Assembly (NCBI GenBank): GCA_020354125.1
Contig: CP070643.1
Location: 3,744,311-3,780,931 of the forward strand
Direction of reading: 5' to 3'
From: Betaproteobacteria bacterium
GTDB taxonomy: Bacteria; Pseudomonadota; Gammaproteobacteria; Burkholderiales; Eutrophovitaceae
DNA length: 36,621 bases
A program made the translations under genes and the position numbers. Each line of letters starts with the position of its first letter. Within the stretch, counting starts at the first letter, position 1. The notes below the pieces were generated by a model. The model was not told the DNA's origin, did not search any database, and was given only the letters and a program-made list of their open reading frames with translations. Shown in pieces: positions 25,416-33,796 of the stretch.

Positions 25416-26476
25416 CACGACGCGTTCAAGTTGTCGAGCCAACCCTCGAGAATTTCGCCGGGCACTGTTACAGCCTGGTGGCGAGTTTGTGCCGTGCCAC
25501 CGATGTAGCTATGGATATCTGGGCCGCCAGAGGCGCGGAATCGTTCGATTTCCGAGCAGAGTGTCTCGTGCATCCGTTTTTTCGCCGACGCGTTCGTCTG
25601 TTTCAGCAGCTTGGCCTGTATCGCCGTCTGATACGAGAAGATGATCCGATCGTCATTACGACTGCTCGCCGCAGTGATCTTATTCTGCTGAACCTGATAG
25701 CGCCTGGCCGGTTGTTGCAAAACCGGGTGTTTCTATACTTTCACTGGTTTCGCGAGTCGCCTAAACGATTTCGCTTCTTGCAGAAGATCGCGGCGCACCA
25801 GCCGAACCTGGTCATATTTGGTACGACTGCCAGTGTCGTAGATCTGTTCCAGCGAGCAGGATTCCGGTACGTGGATTTGTTGCCGTACCCTGCGCCCCCT
25901 GCTGCGGAACGCGACGGCGATGTCGCGTTCCGTCGCTTGCTGTATGCAGGGGCCGCGCGACGGGATAAGGGCTTTCGGCAAGTGGTCGATCTGGTGGCAC
26001 TGTTGGCGGACCGAGGTGAACGCATCCCGATAGCGGTGCAGGTGTCGCCCGAACACTTCGGCAAGTACGACATGGGCACGATCGAAGACATCAAACGCCT
26101 GCGCGGCATCGGTTACGCGCATCTCGAGTTACTCAACCGAACGCTTGCGCCGGAGGAATATGCGGCACTTTTTTCGGGCAGCATTTGTCTGCAGCCTTAC
26201 GATCGCGCTGATTTCCGTGATCGGGTGAGTGGTGTCACGCTGGATGCGCTTGCTCGAGGCTGTCCTGTTATTACGACGGCAGGCACCTGGATGGCGGCGC
26301 AGATCGAGAGTCCGAAAGCGGGTATCGCTCTGGAATCCGTAACTGCAGAGAGCTTGCTTGATGCCGCAAAAGCAATCCTCGGCAGCTATGCCGGGTTCAG
26401 AACTTCGGCTCTGGAAGCTGCCTGGGCAAGGAATCGGGAGACCTGGACACCACTGACTCGATTGCTTGATCTCTGA
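25412..26476 (+). CDS. GT-B (GT4-like) glycosyltransferase
   Basis: A 354-residue protein starting at ATG 25412, coupled to the GT9 gene by ATGA. VQVVEPTLENFAGHCYSLVA is an acceptor-domain start seen in some LPS-type GTs; FLYFHWFRESPKRFRFLQK; then LLYAGAARRDKGFRQVVDLV opens the donor domain, and LQPYDRADFRDRVSGVTLDA with LARGCPVITT forms the nucleotide-sugar site, with a shorter than usual acidic motif. It is the last gene of the glycan locus. Donor unknown. Confidence 0.8.
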   Translation: MTRRVQVVEPTLENFAGHCYSLVASLCRATDVAMDIWAARGAESFDFRAECLVHPFFRRRVRLFQQLGLYRRLIREDDPIVITTARRSDLILLNLIAPGRLLQNRVFLYFHWFRESPKRFRFLQKIAAHQPNLVIFGTTASVVDLFQRAGFRYVDLLPYPAPPAAERDGDVAFRRLLYAGAARRDKGFRQVVDLVALLADRGERIPIAVQVSPEHFGKYDMGTIEDIKRLRGIGYAHLELLNRTLAPEEYAALFSGSICLQPYDRADFRDRVSGVTLDALARGCPVITTAGTWMAAQIESPKAGIALESVTAESLLDAAKAILGSYAGFRTSALEAAWARNRETWTPLTRLLDL

Positions 26477-26527
26477 CTTCACGCGGGTGAGTGTCGACGA
26501 CCTGTGATGTCTATGAAAGTCTGATTG

Positions 26528-26547
26528 GCTTGCTTGCTTGCTTGCTT
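26528..26547 (+). repeat. Tetranucleotide repeat (GCTT)5
   Basis: Five perfect tandem GCTT units lie 49 bases before the TTG start of the TlpA-like gene. Short tetranucleotide tracts can slip in replication and are the basis of phase variation in some Gammaproteobacteria. Five units is short, so variability is possible rather than likely. If translation used the upstream TTG at 26525, the tract would be coding and slippage would shift the frame. Confidence 0.8.
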
Positions 26548-26596
26548 GCGCGGCGCGCCTCCTGGACCCAGAATACCGAACAGGGAGGAAACATCT

Positions 26597-27103
26597 TTGC
26601 GCAAGTGGCTATTTTCGACGGTTCTGGTCGGAGTCGTGGTTGTTGTCGCAATTGTTGCGGTTCGACACGGGCTTTTTAGCCCGCGACCGGTACCATCGGT
26701 GGCTGTCACCACCATCAAGGGAGAGCAGGTTCGTCTCGGCGGACTGAAGGGTAACGTTGTGCTGGTGAATTTCTGGGCGACGACCTGTGCCGTGTGTCTC
26801 CGGGAAATGCCGAAGCTTGCCGAGTTATTCGAAAAGTATCGGTCGCGAGGCTATCGGACCGTGGCAGTAGCGATGCCTTATGATCCGCCGAACCGGGTAC
26901 ACAACTATGTGAAACGGTATCCGTTGCCATTTGATGTGGCCCTTGACGCGGATGGCACGGTATTGCGTGCTTTCGGCGATGTGCCGGGCACGCCGACCAG
27001 TTTTCTGGTGGACACGCACGGCAACATCATCCGCAAATATCTCGGTGAGCCAGACTTCGCCGATCTGGAGGCGCGGATTCAGAGCGCGTTGAGCGCCGGC
27101 TGA
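26597..27103 (+). CDS. TlpA-like thioredoxin-fold protein, membrane anchored
   Basis: A 168-residue protein beginning with TTG at 26597, six to seven bases after a strong GGGAGGA ribosome site; a longer frame from 26525 lacks one and would run through the GCTT repeat. Residues 4-24 form a hydrophobic signal anchor (WLFSTVLVGVVVVVAIVAV), placing the domain in the periplasm. The redox motif is WATTCAVC (Cys64, Cys67) and the cis-Pro region is PGTPTSFLVD. TlpA/ResA-type proteins reduce disulfides, for example in cytochrome c or copper-site assembly. The stop directly abuts the stop of lipA on the other strand. Confidence 0.88.
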   Translation: MRKWLFSTVLVGVVVVVAIVAVRHGLFSPRPVPSVAVTTIKGEQVRLGGLKGNVVLVNFWATTCAVCLREMPKLAELFEKYRSRGYRTVAVAMPYDPPNRVHNYVKRYPLPFDVALDADGTVLRAFGDVPGTPTSFLVDTHGNIIRKYLGEPDFADLEARIQSALSAG

Positions 27104-28042
27104 TCAGCTCACCCCGGCGTCGCTGGCCTGCTGGTCGGCGTGGTAGGAAGAACGAACCAGCGGACCGCAAGCCGCATGTTTGAACCCCATGTCCATCGCT
27201 TCGCGCTCGAACGCCTCGAACCGCTCGGGTTCGACGTAGCGCAGTACCGGTAAATGCCCTTTGGTTGGCTGCAGATACTGCCCTAGCGTGAGCATGTCGA
27301 CGTCGTGTTCACGCAGATCACGCATGACTTCGAGGATTTCGTCGTCGGTCTCCCCAAGGCCGACCATCAGACCTGATTTGGTCGGAATCGTCGGAAAGCG
27401 AGACTTGAAGTCCCGCAACAGCTTGAGCGAATGCGCGTAGTCAGCACCGGGCCGGGCCTGTTTGTACAGGCGCGGTACGGTCTCCAGGTTGTGATTCATC
27501 ACGTCTGGCGGACTGAGCGATAGTTTGTCCAGAGCGACTTCGAGACGCCCGCGGAAGTCAGGTGTGAGTATCTCGATGCGTGTGGCTGGTGAATGAAGCC
27601 GGATTGCTGCGATGCAGTCGGCGAAATGGCGGGCACCCCCGTCGCGAAGGTCATCGCGATCGACACTGGTAATCACGACATACTTCAGCTTCATCGCAGC
27701 GATTGTGCGCGCCAGGTTGCCCGGTTCCTCAACGTCAGGTGGTTTGGGACGTCCGTGGGCGACGTCGCAGAACGGGCAACGCCGCGTGCACATGTCACCG
27801 AGAATCATGAACGTTGCGGTGCCTTTGCCAAAACACTCACCGATATTGGGGCATGAAGCCTCTTCACAAACGGTATGCAGCGAATGCTCGCGCAGGATCT
27901 GTTTGACGTCGTAGAAGGTGCGGCTCGAAGGCGATTTAACCCGAATCCAGCTCGGCTTCTTGAGCGGTTCGATCGGAACGATCTTGACCGGGTTACGCGC
28001 TGTCTTGTCCTTGCCGGTCTGGCGAAGATTGTCCGTGCTCAT
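27104..28042 (-). CDS. lipA: Lipoyl synthase
   Basis: A 312-residue radical SAM enzyme that inserts two sulfurs into octanoyl groups bound to lipoyl domains. Both [4Fe-4S] sites are seen: [12 protein letters not shown] (Cys59, 64, 70), the auxiliary cluster that donates sulfur, and CTRRCPFC (Cys85, 89, 92), the radical SAM cluster. The C-terminal RSSYHA supplies the serine ligand of the auxiliary cluster. The start is ATG 28042, overlapping the lipB stop as ATGA; the frame is open a further 45 codons upstream but that part is a lipB shadow. Last gene of a five-gene minus-strand operon. Confidence 0.97.
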   Translation of the reverse strand: MSTDNLRQTGKDKTARNPVKIVPIEPLKKPSWIRVKSPSSRTFYDVKQILREHSLHTVCEEASCPNIGECFGKGTATFMILGDMCTRRCPFCDVAHGRPKPPDVEEPGNLARTIAAMKLKYVVITSVDRDDLRDGGARHFADCIAAIRLHSPATRIEILTPDFRGRLEVALDKLSLSPPDVMNHNLETVPRLYKQARPGADYAHSLKLLRDFKSRFPTIPTKSGLMVGLGETDDEILEVMRDLREHDVDMLTLGQYLQPTKGHLPVLRYVEPERFEAFEREAMDMGFKHAACGPLVRSSYHADQQASDAGVS

Positions 28043-28767
28043 TGGATTTCTATGCCCGTGCTCGTGGGCCACAAATTGGACTGTAATGCGGCGAGTAGTT
28101 TGTCGCCGATGGTAGCAATGTCGTCGCTGATACCTAGATCTCGCAACTGGCTCACTCGCAAACCCGGATAACCGCACGGATCGATGTCGGTGAACGGGCC
28201 CAGATCCATGTCGACATTCAACGATAGCCCATGATAACTGCAGCCATTGCGGATGCGCAGGCCAAGTGCTGCGATCTTGGCCTCGCCAACGTATACGCCC
28301 GGCGCTCTCTCGCGGCCGTGAGCCTCGATGCCGTACGGATGCAGCAGGTCGATGACCGATTGTTCCAGCCGCCGGACCAACTGTCGCACACCGATGCCCA
28401 ACCGTCTTAAGTCGACCAGGGTATATGCCACGATCTGGCCCGGCCCGTGGTAGGTGATCTGCCCGCCGCGATCGGTCTTGACGACCGGAATCTGGGTATC
28501 AGAGCGAGGCAAATGCGCCGCACGTGCAGCCAGGCCAAGCGTGTAAACCGGTGGATGCTGCAGCAACCAAAGCTGGTCCGCGTCGCTCCCCGTTCGCTCG
28601 GCGGTGTAACGCTTCATTTCTTTCCAGCTGGTCGCATAATTGACAGCGCCCAGCCTGCGAACCAACACCTGCGGCGAGGTTGTGCCGGTACGCACATGCG
28701 CCACTTTACTCAAGGGGCTTTTGGTCGCGTGCTCGGTCACGTCTACACCCATAGCACCATTTCTCAT
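28039..28767 (-). CDS. lipB: Octanoyltransferase LipB
   Basis: A 242-residue enzyme that moves octanoate from acyl carrier protein to lipoyl domains, giving the substrate for LipA. Key parts: [20 protein letters not shown], the catalytic Lys164 in [12 protein letters not shown] and catalytic Cys198 in DPCGYPGL. It is about 30 residues longer at the N-terminus than many homologs; ATG 28752 is a possible later start, although the 28767 start overlaps the ybeD stop by ATGA and suits coupling. Overlaps lipA downstream. Confidence 0.96.
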   Translation of the reverse strand: MRNGAMGVDVTEHATKSPLSKVAHVRTGTTSPQVLVRRLGAVNYATSWKEMKRYTAERTGSDADQLWLLQHPPVYTLGLAARAAHLPRSDTQIPVVKTDRGGQITYHGPGQIVAYTLVDLRRLGIGVRQLVRRLEQSVIDLLHPYGIEAHGRERAPGVYVGEAKIAALGLRIRNGCSYHGLSLNVDMDLGPFTDIDPCGYPGLRVSQLRDLGISDDIATIGDKLLAALQSNLWPTSTGIEIQ

Positions 28768-29087
28768 AACACCATTACGACGGCGGGATTGTCATTCAGC
28801 TCCTGGTACAGCGCATCGAGCTGTTCACGTGACTTAGCAACAATGGTGCACGTAACACTCAAGTACGTATTCTTCTTGCTGGGGCGCATCTCGACCGTCG
28901 CCTCATCGAAGTCGGGCGCGTGCTTACGCACGATATCGACTACGGCGCGGGCAAAACCCGGTTCGCGCCGCCCCATGATCTTGATCGGGAAATCTACTGG
29001 ATAGGCAATTTCACCCAGTTTGGCGGCAGTTTCCGGTTTTGGTGGCTCCTGATTCATTGGTTGCGGATTACCCCGGTTGAGAATCAC
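28764..29087 (-). CDS. ybeD: DUF493 (YbeD-like) protein
   Basis: A small protein of the DUF493/YbeD family, an ACT-like alpha-beta fold: PVDFPIKIMGRREPGFARAV with VRKHAPDFDEATVEMRPSKK and YLSVTCTIVAKSREQLDALY, ending [10 protein letters not shown]. YbeD commonly lies next to lipB, and its function is not firmly known. GTG 29087 overlaps the dat stop; ATG 29057 would drop ten residues and is a good alternative. Position in the operon between dat and lipB is the usual Gammaproteobacterial arrangement. Confidence 0.9.
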   Translation of the reverse strand: MILNRGNPQPMNQEPPKPETAAKLGEIAYPVDFPIKIMGRREPGFARAVVDIVRKHAPDFDEATVEMRPSKKNTYLSVTCTIVAKSREQLDALYQELNDNPAVVMVL

Positions 29088-29938
29088 CCGTTGGCGGTGC
29101 GCCTGAGCTGCGCCTTGTGGTCTTGGAAAAGTCCGTGCATGCGCCGAAATGCTGGGCCCGGACGGCCTTTGCCAACGGCTTTCCCGTCCAATGTCGTCAC
29201 TGGCAGGACCTCTTTGCTTGACGACGTGATCCAGATTTCTTCGCCGCCTCGCAGCTCGGATTCGCTGACGTTACGCACTTCAAGTGGGACATCGTTTGCC
29301 TGGGCCAGTTCCAGCACCACATCATAGGTAATGCCCGGCAGCATCAGGTTCGATTTCGGCGGCGCCAGCACAACGCCTTCACTGACCACGAACGCGTTGC
29401 TGGCCGAACCTTCCGTCAGCATGCCGTCGCGCAGCAGCAGGGTCTCCGCGCAGCCGGCGTCGGCGGCGAGTTGGCGCAACAGTACATTTGGCAGTAAGGC
29501 GGTGCTTTTCACATCGCATCTCAGCCAACGGTTATCGGGGGCGGTGATTGCGCCAACGCCGTTTTCGATCTGATCGGCTGTAGCTGGCATCAGTGGGTTG
29601 CTCATGATGAATACAGTCGGTGTGACTGTCTCAGGGAAGGCGTGGTCGCGTTTGGCAACACCTCGTGTTACTTGCAAATATAACGACTGGTCGTCGCTTT
29701 CATTGAGTTCGATCAGGCGCTCGATCAGTTTCTGCCACTGACTATCATGGTGCGGGTTTTTCAGACGGATGCTATCGAGGCTTGCCTGCAATCGCGCAAG
29801 GTGTCCGCCGAGACGAAAAGGCCGGCGCGCGTAGACCGGAATCACCTCGTAGACGCCGTCACCGAAGATGAACCCCCGGTCGAGCACCGGAATGACCGCC
29901 TTTTCGATCGGCATGAATTCGCCGTTTAGATAAATCAT
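29084..29938 (-). CDS. dat: D-amino acid aminotransferase (class IV PLP)
   Basis: A 284-residue class IV aminotransferase. The N-terminal MIYLNGEFMPIEKA and RGFIFGDGVYEVIPVY are typical of D-alanine aminotransferase; Lys144 in CDVKSTALLPN should bind PLP; EGSASNAF and LPGITYD hold the phosphate-binding residues. It interconverts D-Ala and D-Glu with 2-oxo acids and can supply D-amino acids for peptidoglycan, which fits its place after a D,D-carboxypeptidase gene. ADC lyase (PabC) and branched-chain enzymes share the fold, but the context and N-terminus favour Dat. Confidence 0.92.
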   Translation of the reverse strand: MIYLNGEFMPIEKAVIPVLDRGFIFGDGVYEVIPVYARRPFRLGGHLARLQASLDSIRLKNPHHDSQWQKLIERLIELNESDDQSLYLQVTRGVAKRDHAFPETVTPTVFIMSNPLMPATADQIENGVGAITAPDNRWLRCDVKSTALLPNVLLRQLAADAGCAETLLLRDGMLTEGSASNAFVVSEGVVLAPPKSNLMLPGITYDVVLELAQANDVPLEVRNVSESELRGGEEIWITSSSKEVLPVTTLDGKAVGKGRPGPAFRRMHGLFQDHKAQLRRTANG

Positions 29939-29998
29939 AAAGACCTTTTCAGTATCGCCGTGATCAATATCGGTGCGATCAAAATCAGCATCTGAGTT

Positions 29999-31132
29999 TC
30001 AGTTGAGTAGAAGCATCAGGCTGTGCCAGGCGCGCACCATAACGTTTGCGACGCCCACCGACTCGAGCGCCACCAGGGGATACTCTCCGTAGCGCTCGCC
30101 GTCGAAGGTGAGCCTGAGCATGCCGATACTTTGCCCGGCCCTGACCGGAGCTAGCAAAGGCTGCATGCTTTCCAGTTTCGCCTGCAGCTGCTGCCAGCGA
30201 CCTATCGGCACGGTGACGTAGAAGTCTTGCGAGAAACCCGCAGGTAGGTGATCGGCACTACCTTTCCACACTGGTAGTTCGTGCACCACCTCGCCCTTGC
30301 TGTAAAGCCTGCGAGTCTCGAATTGCTCGAAACCGAAATTGAGCAACTTCTGGCTCTCCGAGGTACGGCCATCGTCGGATCCGGCGTCAATCACGACCGA
30401 CATCAGCCGGCGACCGTCGCGTCGTGCCGTGGCCAGAAGGCAGAAACCAGCACTCTCGGTAAAGCCGGTTTTCATGCCGTCGACATGTGGATCTCTTCCC
30501 AGCAGCTTGTTACGGTTGTACTGGGCGATGCCGTTATAGGTGTACTCGCGCAGACTGTACAAGGCAAAACGTTCGGGGAAGCGCGCAATGATGAGGCTCG
30601 CCAGTCTGACCAGGTCACGTGTGGTCGAGTAATGCTGCGGTTCCGGCAGACCGGTCGCATTGGCGAATTTTGTATCGGTCAAACGCAAGCGTTGTGCTTC
30701 CCGGTTCATCATGTCGACGAACTGTTGCTCGCTGCCGCCGACTGCCTCGGCCAGCACGATCGCAGCATCGTTGCCAGATTGCACAATCAGGCCTTTGAGC
30801 AGTTCTTCGACGCTGACTTCGCTGTCTGGTTCGAGGAACATACGTGAACCGGGCGCGCGCCAGGCCTTTTCTGAAACAACCACTTTCTGTTGCAGTGTGA
30901 GCCGCTTCTGATAAAGCGCTTCAAACACCAGGTAGGCGGTCATCAACTTGGTAAGCGAGGCCGGCTCGATGCGCTCGTCGGCATTCTTTTCCGCCAGAAT
31001 GGCGCCGCTTTGCAAGTCAACGAGCAGGAATGCGCGCGAGTACAAACTCGGTGGCGAGCTATATTCGTCGAAGACCTGGGCGTGAGCCGGCAGGCTAGCG
31101 GCGAGAAACAGTATCAGGGCGCGCAGCAGCAT
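29999..31132 (-). CDS. dacC: D-alanyl-D-alanine carboxypeptidase, PBP5/6 type
   Basis: A 377-residue penicillin-binding protein with a signal peptide (cleavage probably after PAHA, residue 18). Catalytic motifs: SLTK (Ser59, acylation site), SGN (Ser119) and KTG (Lys221). The C-terminal PBP5_C domain follows, and a final amphipathic/hydrophobic helix (VRAWHSLMLLLN) would dock to the inner membrane. It trims the terminal D-Ala of pentapeptides in the periplasm. First gene of the operon, 60 bases before dat. dacA is an equally good symbol. Confidence 0.95.
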   Translation of the reverse strand: MLLRALILFLAASLPAHAQVFDEYSSPPSLYSRAFLLVDLQSGAILAEKNADERIEPASLTKLMTAYLVFEALYQKRLTLQQKVVVSEKAWRAPGSRMFLEPDSEVSVEELLKGLIVQSGNDAAIVLAEAVGGSEQQFVDMMNREAQRLRLTDTKFANATGLPEPQHYSTTRDLVRLASLIIARFPERFALYSLREYTYNGIAQYNRNKLLGRDPHVDGMKTGFTESAGFCLLATARRDGRRLMSVVIDAGSDDGRTSESQKLLNFGFEQFETRRLYSKGEVVHELPVWKGSADHLPAGFSQDFYVTVPIGRWQQLQAKLESMQPLLAPVRAGQSIGMLRLTFDGERYGEYPLVALESVGVANVMVRAWHSLMLLLN

Positions 31133-31284
31133 GTTCTACCGCGCGGATTATACCTGTCATGAACGCGATGCAGCATTGTCAGCCGCGCCACGGTTTGGAA
31201 CAATGCCTCCCTCGCAGGTCGTCATGGCCACTTTGTTCGTTACTTGTCGCATAGACGGTGAATTGCTTCAGTGACAAATCAATC

Positions 31285-31743
31285 ATGAACAGAATTGCAG
31301 TCACTTTGGGTGTTTCTCTTGGTGTATTTATCGGACTCGCGTTCGCCGGTGACGTGACTGTTAGTGAGGCGTGGACGCGCGCCACCGTGCCGGCTCAGAA
31401 AGTTGCTGGTGTTTACTTCGACATCGAATCGAGCGCTGATGCGAGACTGGTCGGTGTCCACACCGATTTGACGGAAGCTGCCGAGATCCATCTAATGCGC
31501 ATGGGGGACGGCGTCATGCAAATGCGATCCGTGTCGGCAGTGGACCTTCCGGCGAGCCAAACTGTGAGCTTCAAACCGGGTGGTTACCATGTCATGTTGT
31601 TTGACCTACCTCGGCAGCTGCAAGCGGGCGAGCGGATTTCGCTCGAACTGATAGTCGAAGACGCCAACGGCCAACAATCGGAAGTGGCGGTGACAGTGCA
31701 GGTGCGCAACCTGGACGGCAGCAAGGTGCACCAGCATCACTGA
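31285..31743 (+). CDS. Copper chaperone PCu(A)C family
   Basis: A 152-residue periplasmic protein; ATG 31285 gives a clean signal peptide (residues 1-21, cleavage near AFA-GD). The family metal motif H-x10-M-x21-H-x-M is complete: His69, Met80, His102, Met104, exact spacing. PCu(A)C proteins bind Cu(I) and deliver it to cytochrome oxidase CuA or CcoN sites, often with ScoI. The C-terminus HQHH adds another potential metal site. It is divergent from dacC and convergent, with a 13-base gap, on the bufferin cassette, which fits copper handling as the theme of this segment. Confidence 0.93.
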   Translation: MNRIAVTLGVSLGVFIGLAFAGDVTVSEAWTRATVPAQKVAGVYFDIESSADARLVGVHTDLTEAAEIHLMRMGDGVMQMRSVSAVDLPASQTVSFKPGGYHVMLFDLPRQLQAGERISLELIVEDANGQQSEVAVTVQVRNLDGSKVHQHH

Positions 31744-31756
31744 CTGGCCGCCGCGC

Positions 31757-32554
31757 TCAGTCGTCGCTCAGGATTTCAAAGCCCTGAATCCAGCCCTCTT
31801 CCACCCAGGTGTGTAGCAACTGCGCAGCGCGCTGTGCGGCGCCGGCTTCGTCCATGCCCATCTTTGTCGCAAACCGGGAGCATGCTTCGCTGAAGGCGGT
31901 TCCCGCGGCAAGGGTGCGCCAGAGCCAGGCTTCGTCACGATCCAGCGTCCTGAAATAAGTCTTGTAATCCTTGCGCCACACGGCAATCGTTCCATCGGGT
32001 TCCTGCAGTGTCGCAGGCGGCAAGGTTTTGTTATCCCGGTGTGCGTGCCAGATGGCGATGACGTTCCACTGCAATGTCACCAATTGCAGCGACGGATGCG
32101 CAACGAAGTGCAGTTGTGGCCAATGTTCCGCCGGCACCGAAGCGAGTTCATCGAAGCCCAGTTGCGCGGCGTCGCTTGCGTCGAAGGCGAGCCCCTGTGC
32201 CCATTCGAATTCGGCCAGCTCGGCGAGGATCGGCTCGTCGCTGAAACGCGGGTCATAATGCAGAAAGCTGGACATGGAATCACCGAACCAGCGCAGATTC
32301 CTCACCATGGACGGTCGCGCTTCGATATAGGCTGTCGCCAGTTCCTCGAATCGCTGCTCATCGACGAAGGCTTTCAGCACGGGATAATCGACCGCCAGCG
32401 CCGCGATCAGTCGTAACCGGTAAGCGCGGTAATAGATGAGCAGGCGCTCCTGCCGGTAGGCGTCATCCGGGCCGGAAATATCGCTGGTTACTGCTTGGTC
32501 GTCGTGAACGATGTGTCGCTGAAAGCGGGCTTGCAGTTCGGCGAGAGAAGTCAT
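31757..32554 (-). CDS. bufC: DUF2063 partner protein (BufC/HvfC type) of bufferin cassette
   Basis: A 265-residue DUF2063 protein from ATG 32554 (MTSLAELQARFQRHIVHDDQ). The N-terminal domain includes RLLIYYRAYRLRLIAALAVD and YPVLKAFV, the family signature, and YIEARPSMVRNLRWFGDSMS. DUF2063 proteins accompany MNIO maturases; in related systems they help to present the precursor to the enzyme. It follows the maturase gene by 7 bases. A longer frame upstream of 32554 overlaps the maturase and is not needed. A diverged paralog is at 33897. Confidence 0.88.
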   Translation of the reverse strand: MTSLAELQARFQRHIVHDDQAVTSDISGPDDAYRQERLLIYYRAYRLRLIAALAVDYPVLKAFVDEQRFEELATAYIEARPSMVRNLRWFGDSMSSFLHYDPRFSDEPILAELAEFEWAQGLAFDASDAAQLGFDELASVPAEHWPQLHFVAHPSLQLVTLQWNVIAIWHAHRDNKTLPPATLQEPDGTIAVWRKDYKTYFRTLDRDEAWLWRTLAAGTAFSEACSRFATKMGMDEAGAAQRAAQLLHTWVEEGWIQGFEILSDD

Positions 32555-32561
32555 GAGCGTC

Positions 32562-33398
32562 TCATGCCGAGGCGGCAATACGTGTCGCATTTCTTGCAAC
32601 TTTACGAGCCTGGTCGAGCTCGCTGACCAGCGTCGCCAAGTCCGGAATATGATCATCGCGTTCAATCATGGTCGCCACCGGCCCGAGTGCTTCAATCGTG
32701 TAACTGTAGAGCTTCCAAACTTTGTCGATAACTGGCGCATCGTGGGTATCGATAATGTGGCTGCCGCAGTTGCTGTGTCCGGCAAGATGGATCTGCTGGA
32801 TACGCTCGGCTGGAAGAGCATCGATGAACTCGTGCGGATCAAACCCGTGGTTGAAACCGCTGACGTAAACGTTGTTGACGTCGAGCAGCAACAGACAATC
32901 GGCGCGCTTGGCAACCTCGTTGATGAATTCCCACTCGGTCATTTCCGATTGACTGAAATTGACGTAACTGGAAACGTTCTCAATCAGGATCGGCCGGCGC
33001 AGGAACTCCTGTACCTGCACAATACGCGAGGCGACATGATCAACAGCCTCGGGGGTATAAGGCAAAGGCAGCAAGTCGTGGATATTCTGTCTCGCTACAC
33101 CGGTCCAGCAAAGGTGGTCTGAAACCCAGGCAGGCTGGATCCGATCAGCCAGGGCTTTGAGCGCCTTGAGGTATTCGAGATCGAGCGGATCGGTGCTGCC
33201 GATTGACAGCGATACGCCGTGCAGCACCACCGGGTAGTCGGCACGTATTCGCTCCAGATAGTGCAGCGGCTTTCCACCTCGCACCATGTAGTTTTCGGAC
33301 AACGCCTCGAACCAGTCGACGCACGGGCGGGACGCGAGTATCTCCTCGTAGTGAGTCGTCCGGAGCCCGAGTCCAAAACCGAGATTCTGAAAGTGCAT
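32562..33398 (-). CDS. bufB: MNIO (DUF692) maturase of bufferin cassette
   Basis: A 278-residue DUF692 TIM-barrel enzyme of the multinuclear non-heme iron oxidase (MNIO) group. Likely iron ligands and conserved parts: HGVSLS (His60), [46 protein letters not shown] and MIERDD. MNIO enzymes oxidatively modify Cys residues of a ribosomal precursor, forming thiooxazoles in bufferins. ATG 33398 is taken because the alternative TTG 33416 lies within an intercistronic hairpin. Its likely substrate is the small Cys-rich protein just upstream (33468). About the same length as known members. Confidence 0.93.
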   Translation of the reverse strand: MHFQNLGFGLGLRTTHYEEILASRPCVDWFEALSENYMVRGGKPLHYLERIRADYPVVLHGVSLSIGSTDPLDLEYLKALKALADRIQPAWVSDHLCWTGVARQNIHDLLPLPYTPEAVDHVASRIVQVQEFLRRPILIENVSSYVNFSQSEMTEWEFINEVAKRADCLLLLDVNNVYVSGFNHGFDPHEFIDALPAERIQQIHLAGHSNCGSHIIDTHDAPVIDKVWKLYSYTIEALGPVATMIERDDHIPDLATLVSELDQARKVARNATRIAASA

Positions 33399-33407
33399 CG
33401 GATTAGC

Positions 33408-33437
33408 GGCGGGCAATCGAAGTTCGATTTGCCCGCC
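33408..33437 (-). promoter_or_regulatory. Intercistronic hairpin between bufferin precursor and maturase
   Basis: On the minus strand GGCGGGCAAATCGA pairs with TCGATTGCCCGCC, a GC-rich stem of about 13 bp with one bulged base and a short loop. It lies 30 bases past the bufA stop and 10 before the bufB ATG. No U-run follows. A partial block to transcription or a 3' stabiliser giving more precursor than enzyme mRNA fits RiPP operons. Confidence 0.65.
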
Positions 33438-33467
33438 TAACCAACATCATTGATTGCGTGAATCTGG

Positions 33468-33728
33468 TTACCCGCCGGTCGCCTTCGCGCACTCAGCTTC
33501 GGTAAGCTTGACGAAACCTTGACCCTTGCACTCGTTCTGTCCGGCACAGGCACTGTTTGCCGTCTTGCAGTCGCTCATGCCCTTACAGGCGTTGGCACCT
33601 TCACAAACGATCTTCGCTTCTGTTTGGGCGCTCTGGCCGCCAGTGGTGGATTCGCATCCGCTGATAAACAGCGCCGCGGCACTCGCAGCGATTGCCATTC
33701 CAGCCAGTTTGCTCGATTTGGACATCAT
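33468..33728 (-). CDS. bufA2: Bufferin-like Cys-rich precursor (BufA2-type) with lipobox
   Basis: An 86-residue protein from ATG 33728, six bases after an ideal GGAGGAG site. The leader has a hydrophobic stretch ending LFISGC (Cys25), a good lipobox, so it may be a lipoprotein. The core has six Cys (42, 48, 54, 61, 67, 80) in the pattern CEGANACKGMSDC and SACAGQNECKGQGFV, characteristic of BufA2-type bufferins, periplasmic RiPPs whose Cys are converted by an MNIO and which bind copper. It is directly followed by its MNIO and DUF2063 genes. Copper binding is inferred from the family; the lipid anchor is predicted from the motif only. Confidence 0.88.
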   Translation of the reverse strand: MMSKSSKLAGMAIAASAAALFISGCESTTGGQSAQTEAKIVCEGANACKGMSDCKTANSACAGQNECKGQGFVKLTEAECAKATGG

Positions 33729-33796
33729 TGTTTTCTCCTCCAACTCGTTTTTCGAAAGTCTCCGAAAGCCCGTGCCAGGAGGCGCGTGCCATCAGA

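Noticed and set aside
1..26476. JUMPstart/ops element typical of long polysaccharide operons
   Set aside because: The GGCGGTAG core was not seen upstream of any gene start; the operon head lies outside the window.
28043..28177. 45-codon N-terminal extension of lipA
   Set aside because: It is the lipB 3' region read in another frame; ATG 28042 with the ATGA overlap matches normal LipA length.
32555..32665. 37-codon N-terminal extension of the DUF2063 gene at 31757
   Set aside because: Overlaps the maturase gene; DUF2063 similarity starts just after ATG 32554.
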